Shown here: in pieces, positions 8,989 to 15,422 of the stretch
How the letters are laid out: the number at the start of each line of letters is the position of its first letter
Numbering within the stretch: position 1 is the first letter of the stretch
The notes under the pieces: generated by a model
Databases searched by the model: none
What the model saw: only the letters and a program-made list of their open reading frames with translations
Told to the model about the DNA's origin: nothing
Position numbers and translations under genes: made by a program
From: Solwaraspora sp. WMMA2065
GTDB taxonomy: Bacteria > Actinomycetota > Actinomycetes > Mycobacteriales > Micromonosporaceae
NCBI RefSeq assembly: GCF_030345075.1
Contig: NZ_CP128361.1
Coordinates: 4,092,001-4,156,000 of the forward strand
DNA: 64,000 bases
Direction: 5' to 3'

Positions 8989-9336
8989 CGCTCTGGTATC
9001 CCTCCGAGTGCCTACCACTCCAAACGCGGTCACCGAGCCGATTTGTTGACCACCGCCGGTCCCTCCGGGGTCAGGCAGTCCTCGCCGCCATGCATCGGAA
9101 AGGGCATGACGTTGCTGGCTTGTCCTGGCCGGACCCGGCCTGTCGTCGCGTCGGCAGCGGCCGATCGAGGTGAGTGTGGTGAGCAGGGCGACCGGGTCTT
9201 CGTCCTTGGCGAGCACGCCGGTGGGGTCAGCTACGGCGGGACACCGTGATCATGTTGGTGTGATTGCCGTACAGTTCGACGCACCCGTTGATGCGGGGCC
9301 TACAGTTCCCGCCAACTCGGATCGCGCGGATTGTCG
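8989..9336. other. intergenic region, no gene recognised
   Basis: 348 bp between the sigma-factor start and the frameshifted fragment. Only the sigma-factor ribosome-binding site (GGAGGG) and presumably its promoter are recognised. The open frames covering it in other phases carry no family motif. Confidence 0.5.
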
Positions 9337-9590
9337 ATGGTGTATCTCACCGCCGCAGACATGCTCAACGGCGTCGTAACCCTGTTGGCGCACCTGAACG
9401 CCAGGTACGTGTTGGCCGGTGCCGGCGGCGGCTGGAGTTTCGCCGTACGCCGTACCCGCCGTCATGGTCTGCGGTTGAGCACGCCCGCTGGCAGGCCGCT
9501 TGCCAGGTGCCCGAGGCCGACTACGCGGTGGCCGTCTGGCGCGGCACCAACGCGTTGCTGGCCGCCCGCACCCCGACCGACCGACCGGCT
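9337..9590 (+). pseudogene. frameshifted gene fragment of unknown family
   Basis: Two protein-like stretches with high G/C at third positions lie in successive frames. The first runs from ATG 9337 (MVYLTAADMLNGVV, then YVLAGAGGGWSFAV). The second begins near 9460 one frame back (EHARWQAACQVPEADY, then AVAVWRGTNALLAARTPTD). They read as one polypeptide if a -1 shift is placed around 9440-9460. No start-to-stop frame covers both. The 3' end abuts the leftward methyltransferase stop. The family is not recognised; a sequencing error is the alternative. Confidence 0.4.
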
Positions 9591-10432
9591 CACTCTGCCG
9601 GCGTGACCGCTGTTGCGGCGGCCCTGCGGGTACGCACCGCGACGACGGCAACGGTCGTGCCGGACATCGTCACGCTGCCACCGGCCTTGTCGACAGCGGG
9701 TCCGACGCCGTCCAACATCGCCGTCTGTTCGTCCGGTGCCAGCCGGGTGAGGAGGCCCTGGGTCAGCATGAGATCGAACAGCTCGTCGCGGGTGTACGGC
9801 TGCGTCCAGTCGAAGCGCAGCTGCTCGGGGGTGCTGAACCCGCCGACCTCGTGCATGCCGTCGGCGGCTCTGGTCAACAGCGGCTGGTACGCGTCGACAC
9901 CTTGCTTGTCCGGCTCGAAGGTGACCGGCGAGTCGGACACCACCCGCCGGTAGGCGGCGGTGAAGGCTTCCGCCACGAGGGGCGGGAGCTGGAAGACGTG
10001 CCAGAAGGGTGCCAGCAGACCACCGGTGCGCAGGACCCGGGCGGCTTTGGTCGCCCCGGCGACCGGGTCGACCCAGTGCCAGGCCGTTCCGGCGATGACG
10101 GCGTCGAAGGTCCGTCCGGCGGCCTGCCACTTCTCGAATGTCGCCACTTCGACCTCGGCGCCGGCGCGCCGCGCGAAGTCCGCCATTCGCGGGTCGGGTT
10201 CAACCCCGAGCACCGTGCAGCCGGCCTGCTGGAACTGTCGGGCTTCGATGCCGGTGCCGCAGCCGACGTTCAACACCTCGGATCCGGGACTGGCGGCGAC
10301 GATCCGCCGTACCAGCGCGTCGGGGTAGCGAGGTCTGGCCCGGTCGTAGCGCGGTGCGTCGACGCCGAACGATTCGGCGACGCCCCTGGCAAGATGAGGA
10401 TCCGGTGGCCGCCCGGACGATGAAGTGGGCAT
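9590..10432 (-). CDS. class I SAM-dependent methyltransferase
   Basis: 280 residues. The SAM-binding motif I is VLNVGCGTGIEARQF (about 53-67), with the acidic ribose contact in VLGVEPDPRM and a motif-IV-like region AGTAWHWVDPV. The N-terminal PRYDRARPRYP is typical of a large actinobacterial small-molecule methyltransferase group. The substrate is unknown. The only upstream start in this frame is ATG 10432; a stop lies four codons before it. That ATG sits inside one of two 16-bp palindromes shared with the divergent TetR gene, so repression at its start is likely. Confidence 0.85.
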   Translation of the reverse strand: MPTSSSGRPPDPHLARGVAESFGVDAPRYDRARPRYPDALVRRIVAASPGSEVLNVGCGTGIEARQFQQAGCTVLGVEPDPRMADFARRAGAEVEVATFEKWQAAGRTFDAVIAGTAWHWVDPVAGATKAARVLRTGGLLAPFWHVFQLPPLVAEAFTAAYRRVVSDSPVTFEPDKQGVDAYQPLLTRAADGMHEVGGFSTPEQLRFDWTQPYTRDELFDLMLTQGLLTRLAPDEQTAMLDGVGPAVDKAGGSVTMSGTTVAVVAVRTRRAAATAVTPAE

Positions 10433-10460
10433 GCGCCCACTCTAGTGGGCAGTCGCCCAT
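10425..10460. promoter_or_regulatory. twin TetR-type operators between methyltransferase and regulator genes
   Basis: Two near-identical 16-bp palindromes, GTGGGCATGCGCCCAC (10425-10440) and GTGGGCAGTCGCCCAT (10445-10460), are offset by exactly 20 bp, about two helical turns. They fill the divergent promoter region. The left copy covers the methyltransferase ATG; the right one ends 36 bp before the TetR GTG. Confidence 0.75.
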
Positions 10461-10495
10461 TGCGGCGGTCCGACAGGCGAGCTGAGGAGCGCACA

Positions 10496-11098
10496 GTGCC
10501 AACCGGTGTGGCCATCCGCGACGCGCGCGAGCTGTTGTTCGACGCCGCCGAACGCGTCCTTCTCCAAGCTGGGCCAAGTGGTCTGACCAGCCGGGCGGTC
10601 ACCACCGAGGCGGGGGTCGCCAAGGGCGTCCTGCACCGCTACTTCGCCGACTTCGACACCTTCCTCACCGAGTTCGTGCTGGACCGGATGGCTCGGATCG
10701 ATACCCAGGCCGCCGCCCTGCAGCAGGCAGCCGGGACCGGCACCGTCGCCGACAATCTGACCGGGCTGCTCACCGAGCTGTTCGGATCGGTGACCCTCGC
10801 CCTGATCAGTCTCATCGTCTCCCGCGACGAGCTGCGCGGACGGTTGCGGCAAGCCAGACCGGACCCCCGACTGCCGATCCTCTCCGACGCCACAACCATG
10901 ATCGCGTCCTACCTGGCCGCCGAGCGGGACCTCGGCCGGATCGCGGTCGACGCCGACATCGACGCGCTCGCGCCGATGCTGGTAGGGACCGGACATCTGC
11001 TCTTCGCTGACCGGGAGACCGAACCGCCGGACGGACCGGCGGTGCGCAAGGTCGTGACCATCGCCCTCGACAGCGCAGCACCGGGCCCATCACGTTGA
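10496..11098 (+). CDS. TetR-family transcriptional regulator
   Basis: 200 residues from GTG 10496, preceded by GAGGAG about 7 nt upstream; the longer frame from 10445 would translate through the operator and is rejected. The N-terminal helix-turn-helix is clear: ARELLFDAAERVLLQAG, LTSRAVTTEAGVAKGVLHRYF, DFDTFLTEFV. The ligand-binding half (about 65-200) is all-helical and not assignable. It is divergent from the methyltransferase gene with two palindromic operators between, so it probably represses both and responds to a compound the methyltransferase modifies. Confidence 0.87.
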   Translation: MPTGVAIRDARELLFDAAERVLLQAGPSGLTSRAVTTEAGVAKGVLHRYFADFDTFLTEFVLDRMARIDTQAAALQQAAGTGTVADNLTGLLTELFGSVTLALISLIVSRDELRGRLRQARPDPRLPILSDATTMIASYLAAERDLGRIAVDADIDALAPMLVGTGHLLFADRETEPPDGPAVRKVVTIALDSAAPGPSR

Positions 11099-11108
11099 CG
11101 ATCGTTGC

Positions 11109-11133
11109 TTGACCTCGTCGCGGCGGCAACGAC
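11109..11133 (+). promoter_or_regulatory. orphan MerR-type dyad lacking a -10 box
   Basis: TTGACCTCGTCGCGGCGGCA followed by ACGAC closely resembles the element in front of the merR gene (11936 onward), but no -10 hexamer stands 19 bp downstream. It may be a second binding site or a decayed promoter. Between here and 11373 the only other structure seen is a CATAAC...GTTATATG inverted repeat around 11230-11260. Confidence 0.4.
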
Positions 11134-11373
11134 GCCACACCCCGTCATCATGTTCGTCGACACTGCGCTGGTGGCCGTAGCCGACCGGCCGGCAACATTC
11201 GCCAGAAGTAGCTTTCGGTGACTGTCTCATAACCGACAGTGCGTCAAATGAGTTATATGTCCGACCCGGCCCGCGCGCTGAACATCGATACTGACGAGAG
11301 GATCAACCCAACGAAAGACCTCTGCCGTAGCGGCAGCAATCCAAGGTACCCTCGAACACGAGGAGAACTCACA

Positions 11374-11598
11374 GTGTCACGCCCTCGTCACAGGCTCGGC
11401 GGCGAGTACGAGGAACTCCTCAAGGAGGTCGAGAAGGATGGCTGGTCCGTCACCGGAGGAGGGAACAAGCACTTCAAGTTGAAGTGCCCGAATCCCTGTA
11501 AGTGCATGAAGACGATGTCAACGACGCCCTCTAATCCGAACTACTTGCGAGACATGAGGGCTCAGCTTCGTCGGGCGACGTGCTGGGAGGCAACGTGA
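11374..11598 (+). CDS. HicA-like small protein, putative toxin of a two-gene module
   Basis: 74 residues from GTG 11374, chosen for GAGGAG 8 nt upstream; the longer frame from 11239 has no ribosome site. The order YEELLKEVEKDGWSV, then GGGNKHFKLKCPNP, then PNYLRDMRAQLRR resembles the double-stranded-RNA-binding-like fold of HicA mRNA interferases, with His in the place of the catalytic GSHH histidine. Cys-Pro-Asn-Pro-Cys-Lys-Cys after the core strand is unusual. The stop overlaps the next gene's start (GTGA, 11595-11598). HicA identity is inferred from pattern; the protein could be an unrelated RNA-binding protein. Confidence 0.55.
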   Translation: MSRPRHRLGGEYEELLKEVEKDGWSVTGGGNKHFKLKCPNPCKCMKTMSTTPSNPNYLRDMRAQLRRATCWEAT

Positions 11599-11909
11599 AA
11601 GAGTTCCGTCTCGCGGTCCAGATGACCTTCGTCAGCACCCCCCATGGCACCGATGAGCAGTTCGAAGAATTCATCGATGCGGTCCAGGAGCAATTGGATT
11701 CTCTGGACGTCGAGGTCCAGATCGCTGCGAAGCTCACTGACCGGATCGTGGACATCGCCACGTCGACCGAGGCCACCAGCTTCGAGTTCGCTGCCAGCAG
11801 GCTGCTGATGGACATCCGTACCGCGCTGCACGCCGTCGGCTGTCACACGCCGGACTGGCCACGGTTCCAGGCGGTCGACCACCACCTCCGAGAACTCCAG
11901 GACGCCTGA
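11595..11909 (+). CDS. HicA-module partner protein, unknown family
   Basis: 104 residues from GTG 11595, with GGGAGG 6 nt upstream, overlapping the previous stop by 4 bp. The predicted order is strand (FRLAVQMTFVS), helix (DEQFEEFIDAVQEQLDSL), strands (VEVQIAAKLTDRIVDIA) and helix (FEFAASRLLMDIRTALHAVG), i.e. an alpha/beta sandwich. No ribbon-helix-helix or helix-turn-helix is obvious, so it is not a standard HicB antitoxin although it occupies that place. Tight coupling argues that the two proteins work together. Confidence 0.6.
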   Translation: MKEFRLAVQMTFVSTPHGTDEQFEEFIDAVQEQLDSLDVEVQIAAKLTDRIVDIATSTEATSFEFAASRLLMDIRTALHAVGCHTPDWPRFQAVDHHLRELQDA

Positions 11910-11935
11910 CAGTCTGCGAGGCCGCCACGGCAAGC

Positions 11936-11966
11936 TTGACCTTGTCGTAACGGCAACGTTTTTACT
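11936..11966 (+). promoter_or_regulatory. MerR-type promoter with 19-bp spacer
   Basis: TTGACC (11936-11941), a 19-bp spacer and TTTACT (11961-11966). The spacer holds the imperfect dyad CCTTG-tcgtaacgg-CAACG. An overlong spacer with a central dyad is the hallmark of promoters activated by MerR proteins through DNA distortion. Predicted +1 falls on or beside the ATG at 11973, so the transcript may be leaderless. Confidence 0.75.
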
Positions 11967-11972
11967 GGTGGC

Positions 11973-12737
11973 ATGCGGATCGGCGAGCTCGCCGCGCTGG
12001 TCGGGGTCTCCACCCGGACCGTGCGCCACTACCACCATTTCGGGTTGCTGCCTGAGCCGGAGCGGCTGTCCAACGGCTACCGGGAGTACCGGCTACGGGA
12101 TGCGGTCGCGCTGGCCCGGGTACGCCGGTTGACCGAGCTGGGGCTCTCGCTCGACGAGATCCGTGACGTGCTCGCCGACGACCAGGGCCGGGAGCTGCGC
12201 GAGGTGCTCACCGAGCTGGACGCCGACCTGGCCCGCCAGCAGACGGCGATCGCCGAGCAACGGCAACGGCTCGCCGCGCTGCTGGCTGCAGGTGAGAACC
12301 TCGACGAGCTGGACGCCGATGCCACGGTCTCCGAGCCGATGGCGGCGGTGCTGCGGCAGCTGCCGACCGACGGCTCCGCGTTCGCCGCCCTGGACCGGGA
12401 GATGCTGGCGCTGCTGGACACCGGGGTCGGGCCGGAGCAGCGGGGTGAGTTCAGCGCGCTGTTCCAGCCGCTGACCGAGCCGGCGACGCTGGCCCGTACG
12501 CAGGAGTTCTACCGACGGCTCGACGAGATCGCCGACGCGGACCCGGCCGACGCGCGGGTGGCGTCGCTCGCCGCCGACCTGGAAGGCTTCCTGCCGGCCG
12601 AGATGACCGACGCGATCGCCACGAACGCCGGCGACGCGGACGGCGTCCAGTGGCTGACCGCGATCACCCGCGAGTTCTCCCCCGCCCAGGCCGAGGTGTT
12701 CCGGCTGCTGGTCGCCCGGTTACGAGGCCGACGATGA
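11973..12737 (+). CDS. MerR-family transcriptional regulator
   Basis: 254 residues. The N-terminal winged helix is typical: MRIGELAALVGVSTRTVRHYHHFGLLPEP, then REYRLRDAVALARVRRLTELGLSLDEI. A dimerising helix (about 75-110) and a long all-alpha C-terminal region (about 115-254) follow, without the Cys ligands of metal sensors, so the ligand is probably organic. A 19-bp-spacer promoter directly upstream suggests autoregulation. The stop overlaps the next gene by ATGA (12734-12737). Confidence 0.9.
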   Translation: MRIGELAALVGVSTRTVRHYHHFGLLPEPERLSNGYREYRLRDAVALARVRRLTELGLSLDEIRDVLADDQGRELREVLTELDADLARQQTAIAEQRQRLAALLAAGENLDELDADATVSEPMAAVLRQLPTDGSAFAALDREMLALLDTGVGPEQRGEFSALFQPLTEPATLARTQEFYRRLDEIADADPADARVASLAADLEGFLPAEMTDAIATNAGDADGVQWLTAITREFSPAQAEVFRLLVARLRGRR

Positions 12738-13462
12738 CTGCGCGACGGCTCGGGGTGGTGCTGCGCCGGCTGGTCGGGTTCGAAGCCGCCGGCATGGTCA
12801 GCCTCTGGCTGTGGGTACGCCGTCGCCGCCACGGCGTACCGGAGTCGGCGACGGCGGTGCCCTACGCCGGGGCGGTGGCGTCGACGATGGTGATGTTCCT
12901 GGTGGTGTCGATCGTGGAGCTGGTCGCGGTGGAGATCCTGCTGCGGGCGATCGGCGCCCCGGACCCGCTACGGCACGCGATTCTGCTGATCGACGCGTAC
13001 GGCGTACTGATCGCTCTGGCGGTGATCGCCGCGACCGTGACCCGACCGCATGTGATCGGGCCCGACGAGATCCGGGTCCGCAACGCCGCGTTCCTGGACG
13101 TCCGGGTGCCCCGTCGGCTGGTCACCGAGGTCCGGCTGGTGCGCAACTACAACGAGCAGGGCACCATCCGGGTCGACGGTGACGTGCTCATCGTGTCGGC
13201 GATCGCGCAGACCAACCTGGTGGTCGAGCTGGCCGAGCCGCTGCGGGTGGTCCGCCCGTTGGGCCGCATCGCACACGTACGGACGATCCGGTTCTTCGCC
13301 GACGATCCGGTCGCCGCGCTGTCGGCCTGGTCGACCCGGCAGGCCGCGACCGGCCGGGATACGGCGACGCGGTCGGCAGTGGCGACGCCGGTCAGCCGAG
13401 CAGCTGCTCCGAACGCTCCCACAGCCGGCGGGCAAGATCAGGGTCGTACGCCTGGGAGTTGA
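12734..13462 (+). CDS. two-helix membrane protein with PH-like domain, MerR operon partner
   Basis: 242 residues from ATG 12734. After a basic RRRRHG segment come two transmembrane helices (about 38-62 and 72-102), then a strand-rich cytosolic domain (about 105-205) with IGPDEIRVRN and VDGDVLIVSAIAQTNLVVEL that looks like a bacterial PH domain. The tail after about 210 is low-complexity and overlaps remnants of an SDR gene on the other strand, so the C-terminus may be an accident of a deletion. No enzymatic motif. Function unknown; coupling to MerR suggests co-regulation. Confidence 0.7.
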   Translation: MTARRLGVVLRRLVGFEAAGMVSLWLWVRRRRHGVPESATAVPYAGAVASTMVMFLVVSIVELVAVEILLRAIGAPDPLRHAILLIDAYGVLIALAVIAATVTRPHVIGPDEIRVRNAAFLDVRVPRRLVTEVRLVRNYNEQGTIRVDGDVLIVSAIAQTNLVVELAEPLRVVRPLGRIAHVRTIRFFADDPVAALSAWSTRQAATGRDTATRSAVATPVSRAAAPNAPTAGGQDQGRTPGS

Positions 13463-13466
13463 CGCG
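13392..13466 (-). pseudogene. C-terminal stub of a short-chain dehydrogenase
   Basis: On the minus strand a frame ends VNSQAYDPDLARRLWERSEQ, then LLG and a stop at 13392-13394. The DPxLARxLWExSExL pattern is the usual C-terminus of many actinobacterial SDR oxidoreductases. Only about 25 codons remain; the frame upstream carries no Rossmann or YxxxK motif. It abuts a TetR stub pointing the other way, as expected if one deletion removed the 5' halves of a divergent SDR/TetR pair. Confidence 0.55.
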
Positions 13467-13767
13467 TTTGGCGGGCCAGCAGCAGGTCAGCAAGCCCGTC
13501 CAGCGGGTGATCCTGGAAACGCCCGCGCTGCTCGCCGTCTACCTGCGCAAGCTGCAGAGCATGCAGCACGCCGTCGTCGCGGTGCTGCGGGAGCGGGCGG
13601 CGGCGGCCGGCGCCCCGTACGCCGCCGACGACCCGACGCCGGGAGCACTCGCCGCTGCAGCCTTCGGCTGCCTGGTCGCGGCGCAGCACGCCTGGCTGGC
13701 GTCCACGACCGAGCACTCACTCGCCGACCACGTCGACCGGGCGATGGCGGCCCTCAGCCCGCGCTAG
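13459..13767 (+). pseudogene. truncated TetR-family regulator, C-terminal part only
   Basis: 102 codons open from TTG 13459. From about residue 12 it reads as the ligand-binding C-terminal half of a TetR protein: TPALLAVYLRKLQSMQHAVV, PTPGALAAAAFGCLVAAQ and a final DHVDRAMAAL. The roughly 60-residue DNA-binding domain is missing and no ribosome site precedes the open frame. It touches the SDR stub on the opposite strand. Probably non-functional. Confidence 0.65.
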
Positions 13768-13775
13768 GTGGCCGC

Positions 13776-13821
13776 GTCGCTACCAACGCAGCGGCGGAGT
13801 CGCTACCAGCGCAGCGATGGA
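13776..13821 (+). repeat. 23-bp tandem duplication
   Basis: Two adjacent 23-bp units starting GTCGCTACCA (13776-13798 and 13799-13821) differ at three or four positions; a partial third unit runs into the Smr gene end. It fills the gap between the TetR stub and the Smr gene. Confidence 0.8.
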
Positions 13822-13822
13822 G

Positions 13823-14077
13823 TCACTTCCATCGAAAATGGACGAACAGTCGGCCGAAGTTCTTCGAGTCCTTCTCCACCCGGTGGTAGAGCTGCTTGAC
13901 GTCCTTCTGGTCGAGGAACCGCAGCACCCGCTTCTTCAGCTGGCCGGAGCCCTTGCCAGGGATGATCTCGACGAGGGTGGCCTTCTTGGCCACCGCCTCG
14001 TCGATGACGCCCCGCAGCGCCCGGTCGATGTCCTGGCCACGGTTGTAGATGTCGTGCAGGTCCAGTTTGATCTTCAC
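13823..14077 (-). CDS. small Smr-domain protein
   Basis: 84 residues. It is almost wholly a Smr (MutS2 C-terminal-like) domain: DLHDIYNRGQDIDRALRGVI, then VEIIPGKGSGQLKKRVLRFL. Smr domains bind nucleic acid and some nick it; the DLH motif is kept, but the usual HGxGxG is PGKGSG here. Start GTG 14077 overlaps the TPR gene stop (GTGA). The pair may act together in RNA or DNA quality control, which is inference. Confidence 0.82.
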   Translation of the reverse strand: MKIKLDLHDIYNRGQDIDRALRGVIDEAVAKKATLVEIIPGKGSGQLKKRVLRFLDQKDVKQLYHRVEKDSKNFGRLFVHFRWK

Positions 14078-14445
14078 GACACCCTTCCGTTGACCTTCGC
14101 CTCGACCCGGCGCAGCGCGGCCAGGTAGTCCGAATGCTCGGAACGCATGGCAGCGGCGAGCCGCAGGTGCCGCAGCGCCTGCGACGGCCGACCGAGCCGT
14201 TCCAGGGTACGACCCAGCACGTGATGGGCGTAGTGGTCACTCGGGTCGCGGTCGATCAGCTCGCGCAACTGCTCCTCGGCCCGGCCGAGCTGCGCCGACT
14301 TGAAGTAGGAGCGGGCCAGCAGCTGGCGGACCGCCGAGTTGTCGGGCTCGGCGGCGATGATCGGCTCCAGCAGCCGGGCCGCCCCGGACGGGTCGCCGGA
14401 CTCGAAGTACAGGTTCGCCCGGCGGTACTCCTCCAACAGATCCAT
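14074..14445 (-). CDS. tetratricopeptide-repeat protein
   Basis: 123 residues from ATG 14445; the longer frame from 14571 has no start signal. About three TPR units are visible, with ANLYFESGDPSGAARLLEPI, RSYFKSAQLGRAEEQLRELI and HHVLGRTLERLGRPSQALRH showing the small/large residue alternation. It probably forms a short right-handed superhelix for protein contact. Overlaps the Smr gene by 4 bp. Confidence 0.85.
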   Translation of the reverse strand: MDLLEEYRRANLYFESGDPSGAARLLEPIIAAEPDNSAVRQLLARSYFKSAQLGRAEEQLRELIDRDPSDHYAHHVLGRTLERLGRPSQALRHLRLAAAMRSEHSDYLAALRRVEAKVNGRVS

Positions 14446-14630
14446 GGCCGCCCCACCTTCCCGGTCGCGATCACCGACACCCTTGACGCTGGCACAACCA
14501 CCGGCGGAATGCGACTGTTCCCGGACCGGACATCCGCCGGCCACCCAGCCAGCTTCGGGACGATCCGGCACAGACCAGTCAGGGTCGGAATGGTTTCAGG
14601 GATCGGACCGGTCACGCGGTCGGACCGGGT

Positions 14631-15383
14631 TCAGGGTCGGATCAGCGTCCAGGCCCGTACGCCGCCGACGATGCCGGCCGTGTTCGGCACCACCACCACG
14701 TCGTCGCCCATCCGGGCCACCTGCTCGGGACGGATCAGCCGCGAGTTGCCGCCGCCGAGGTAGAGCCGGTCCCAACAGAACACTGGTCGCAGACCGTCGA
14801 CGACGCCGCGTACCCGCCGGGACCAGAACGCGTCGCCGAGCCGGCGGCGTTCGTGCTCGCCGACGTAGGTGTCGTAGCTCTGCCCCCAGCGCACCGGCGC
14901 CTGGGACAGCTCCAGGTGCGGGGCGAGCCGGCCGCCGTCGAACAGCGCGCAGCCGAGCCCGGTGCCGAGGGTGAGGACCAGTTCGCAGCCGGCGCCGGCG
15001 ACCACCCCGGCACCGTGCACCTCGGCGTCGTTGAGCACCAGCACCGGCAGGTCGAAGGCGGCGCCGAGCGCCGCACGGGCATCGAAGCCGGACCATTCGG
15101 CGAACAGTCCCGGGTCGACCCTGGTCCGCGGACCGGCCTTCGTCACATAGTGCGGGGTGGCGACCACCACCCCGTGCCGGATCATGCCGGGCATCCCGAC
15201 GGTGACCCGGTCGGCCGCCGGCAGCTGGTCACTCAACCCGCGCAGGGTGTCGACGAACCGTTTCGGCGGCAGCGGGTACGGGGTCGGCACCCGCAGCGGC
15301 CGGGCCCGCATGGTGCCGGCCTCGTCGAGTACGGACGCCTTGATGCCGCCGCCGCCACAGTCGATCGCCAGCGTGGAAATCAT
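14631..15383 (-). CDS. ROK-type sugar kinase, polyphosphate-glucokinase-like
   Basis: 250 residues from ATG 15383; the long upstream extension of the frame runs antisense to the ABC-F gene and is rejected. Phosphate-1 motif LAIDCGGGGIKASVLD, the VGMPGMIRHG loop, LNDAEVHGAG and phosphate-2 motif LTLGTGLGCALF fit ROK/polyphosphate glucokinases. It should phosphorylate glucose or a related sugar with ATP or polyphosphate. The ROK zinc-site Cys cluster is not evident, which favours the PPGK-like branch. It is divergent from the ABC-F gene with only 39 bp between. Confidence 0.85.
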   Translation of the reverse strand: MISTLAIDCGGGGIKASVLDEAGTMRARPLRVPTPYPLPPKRFVDTLRGLSDQLPAADRVTVGMPGMIRHGVVVATPHYVTKAGPRTRVDPGLFAEWSGFDARAALGAAFDLPVLVLNDAEVHGAGVVAGAGCELVLTLGTGLGCALFDGGRLAPHLELSQAPVRWGQSYDTYVGEHERRRLGDAFWSRRVRGVVDGLRPVFCWDRLYLGGGNSRLIRPEQVARMGDDVVVVPNTAGIVGGVRAWTLIRP

Positions 15384-15422
15384 CAGCACAGTGTGCCGGT
15401 CGGCGGCTACGATCGCCGGGCC

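Noticed and set aside
14853-15422. N-terminal extension of the ABC-F frame
   Set aside because: It is antisense to the ROK kinase gene, whose motifs are clear; ABC-F homology begins at the ATG at 15423.
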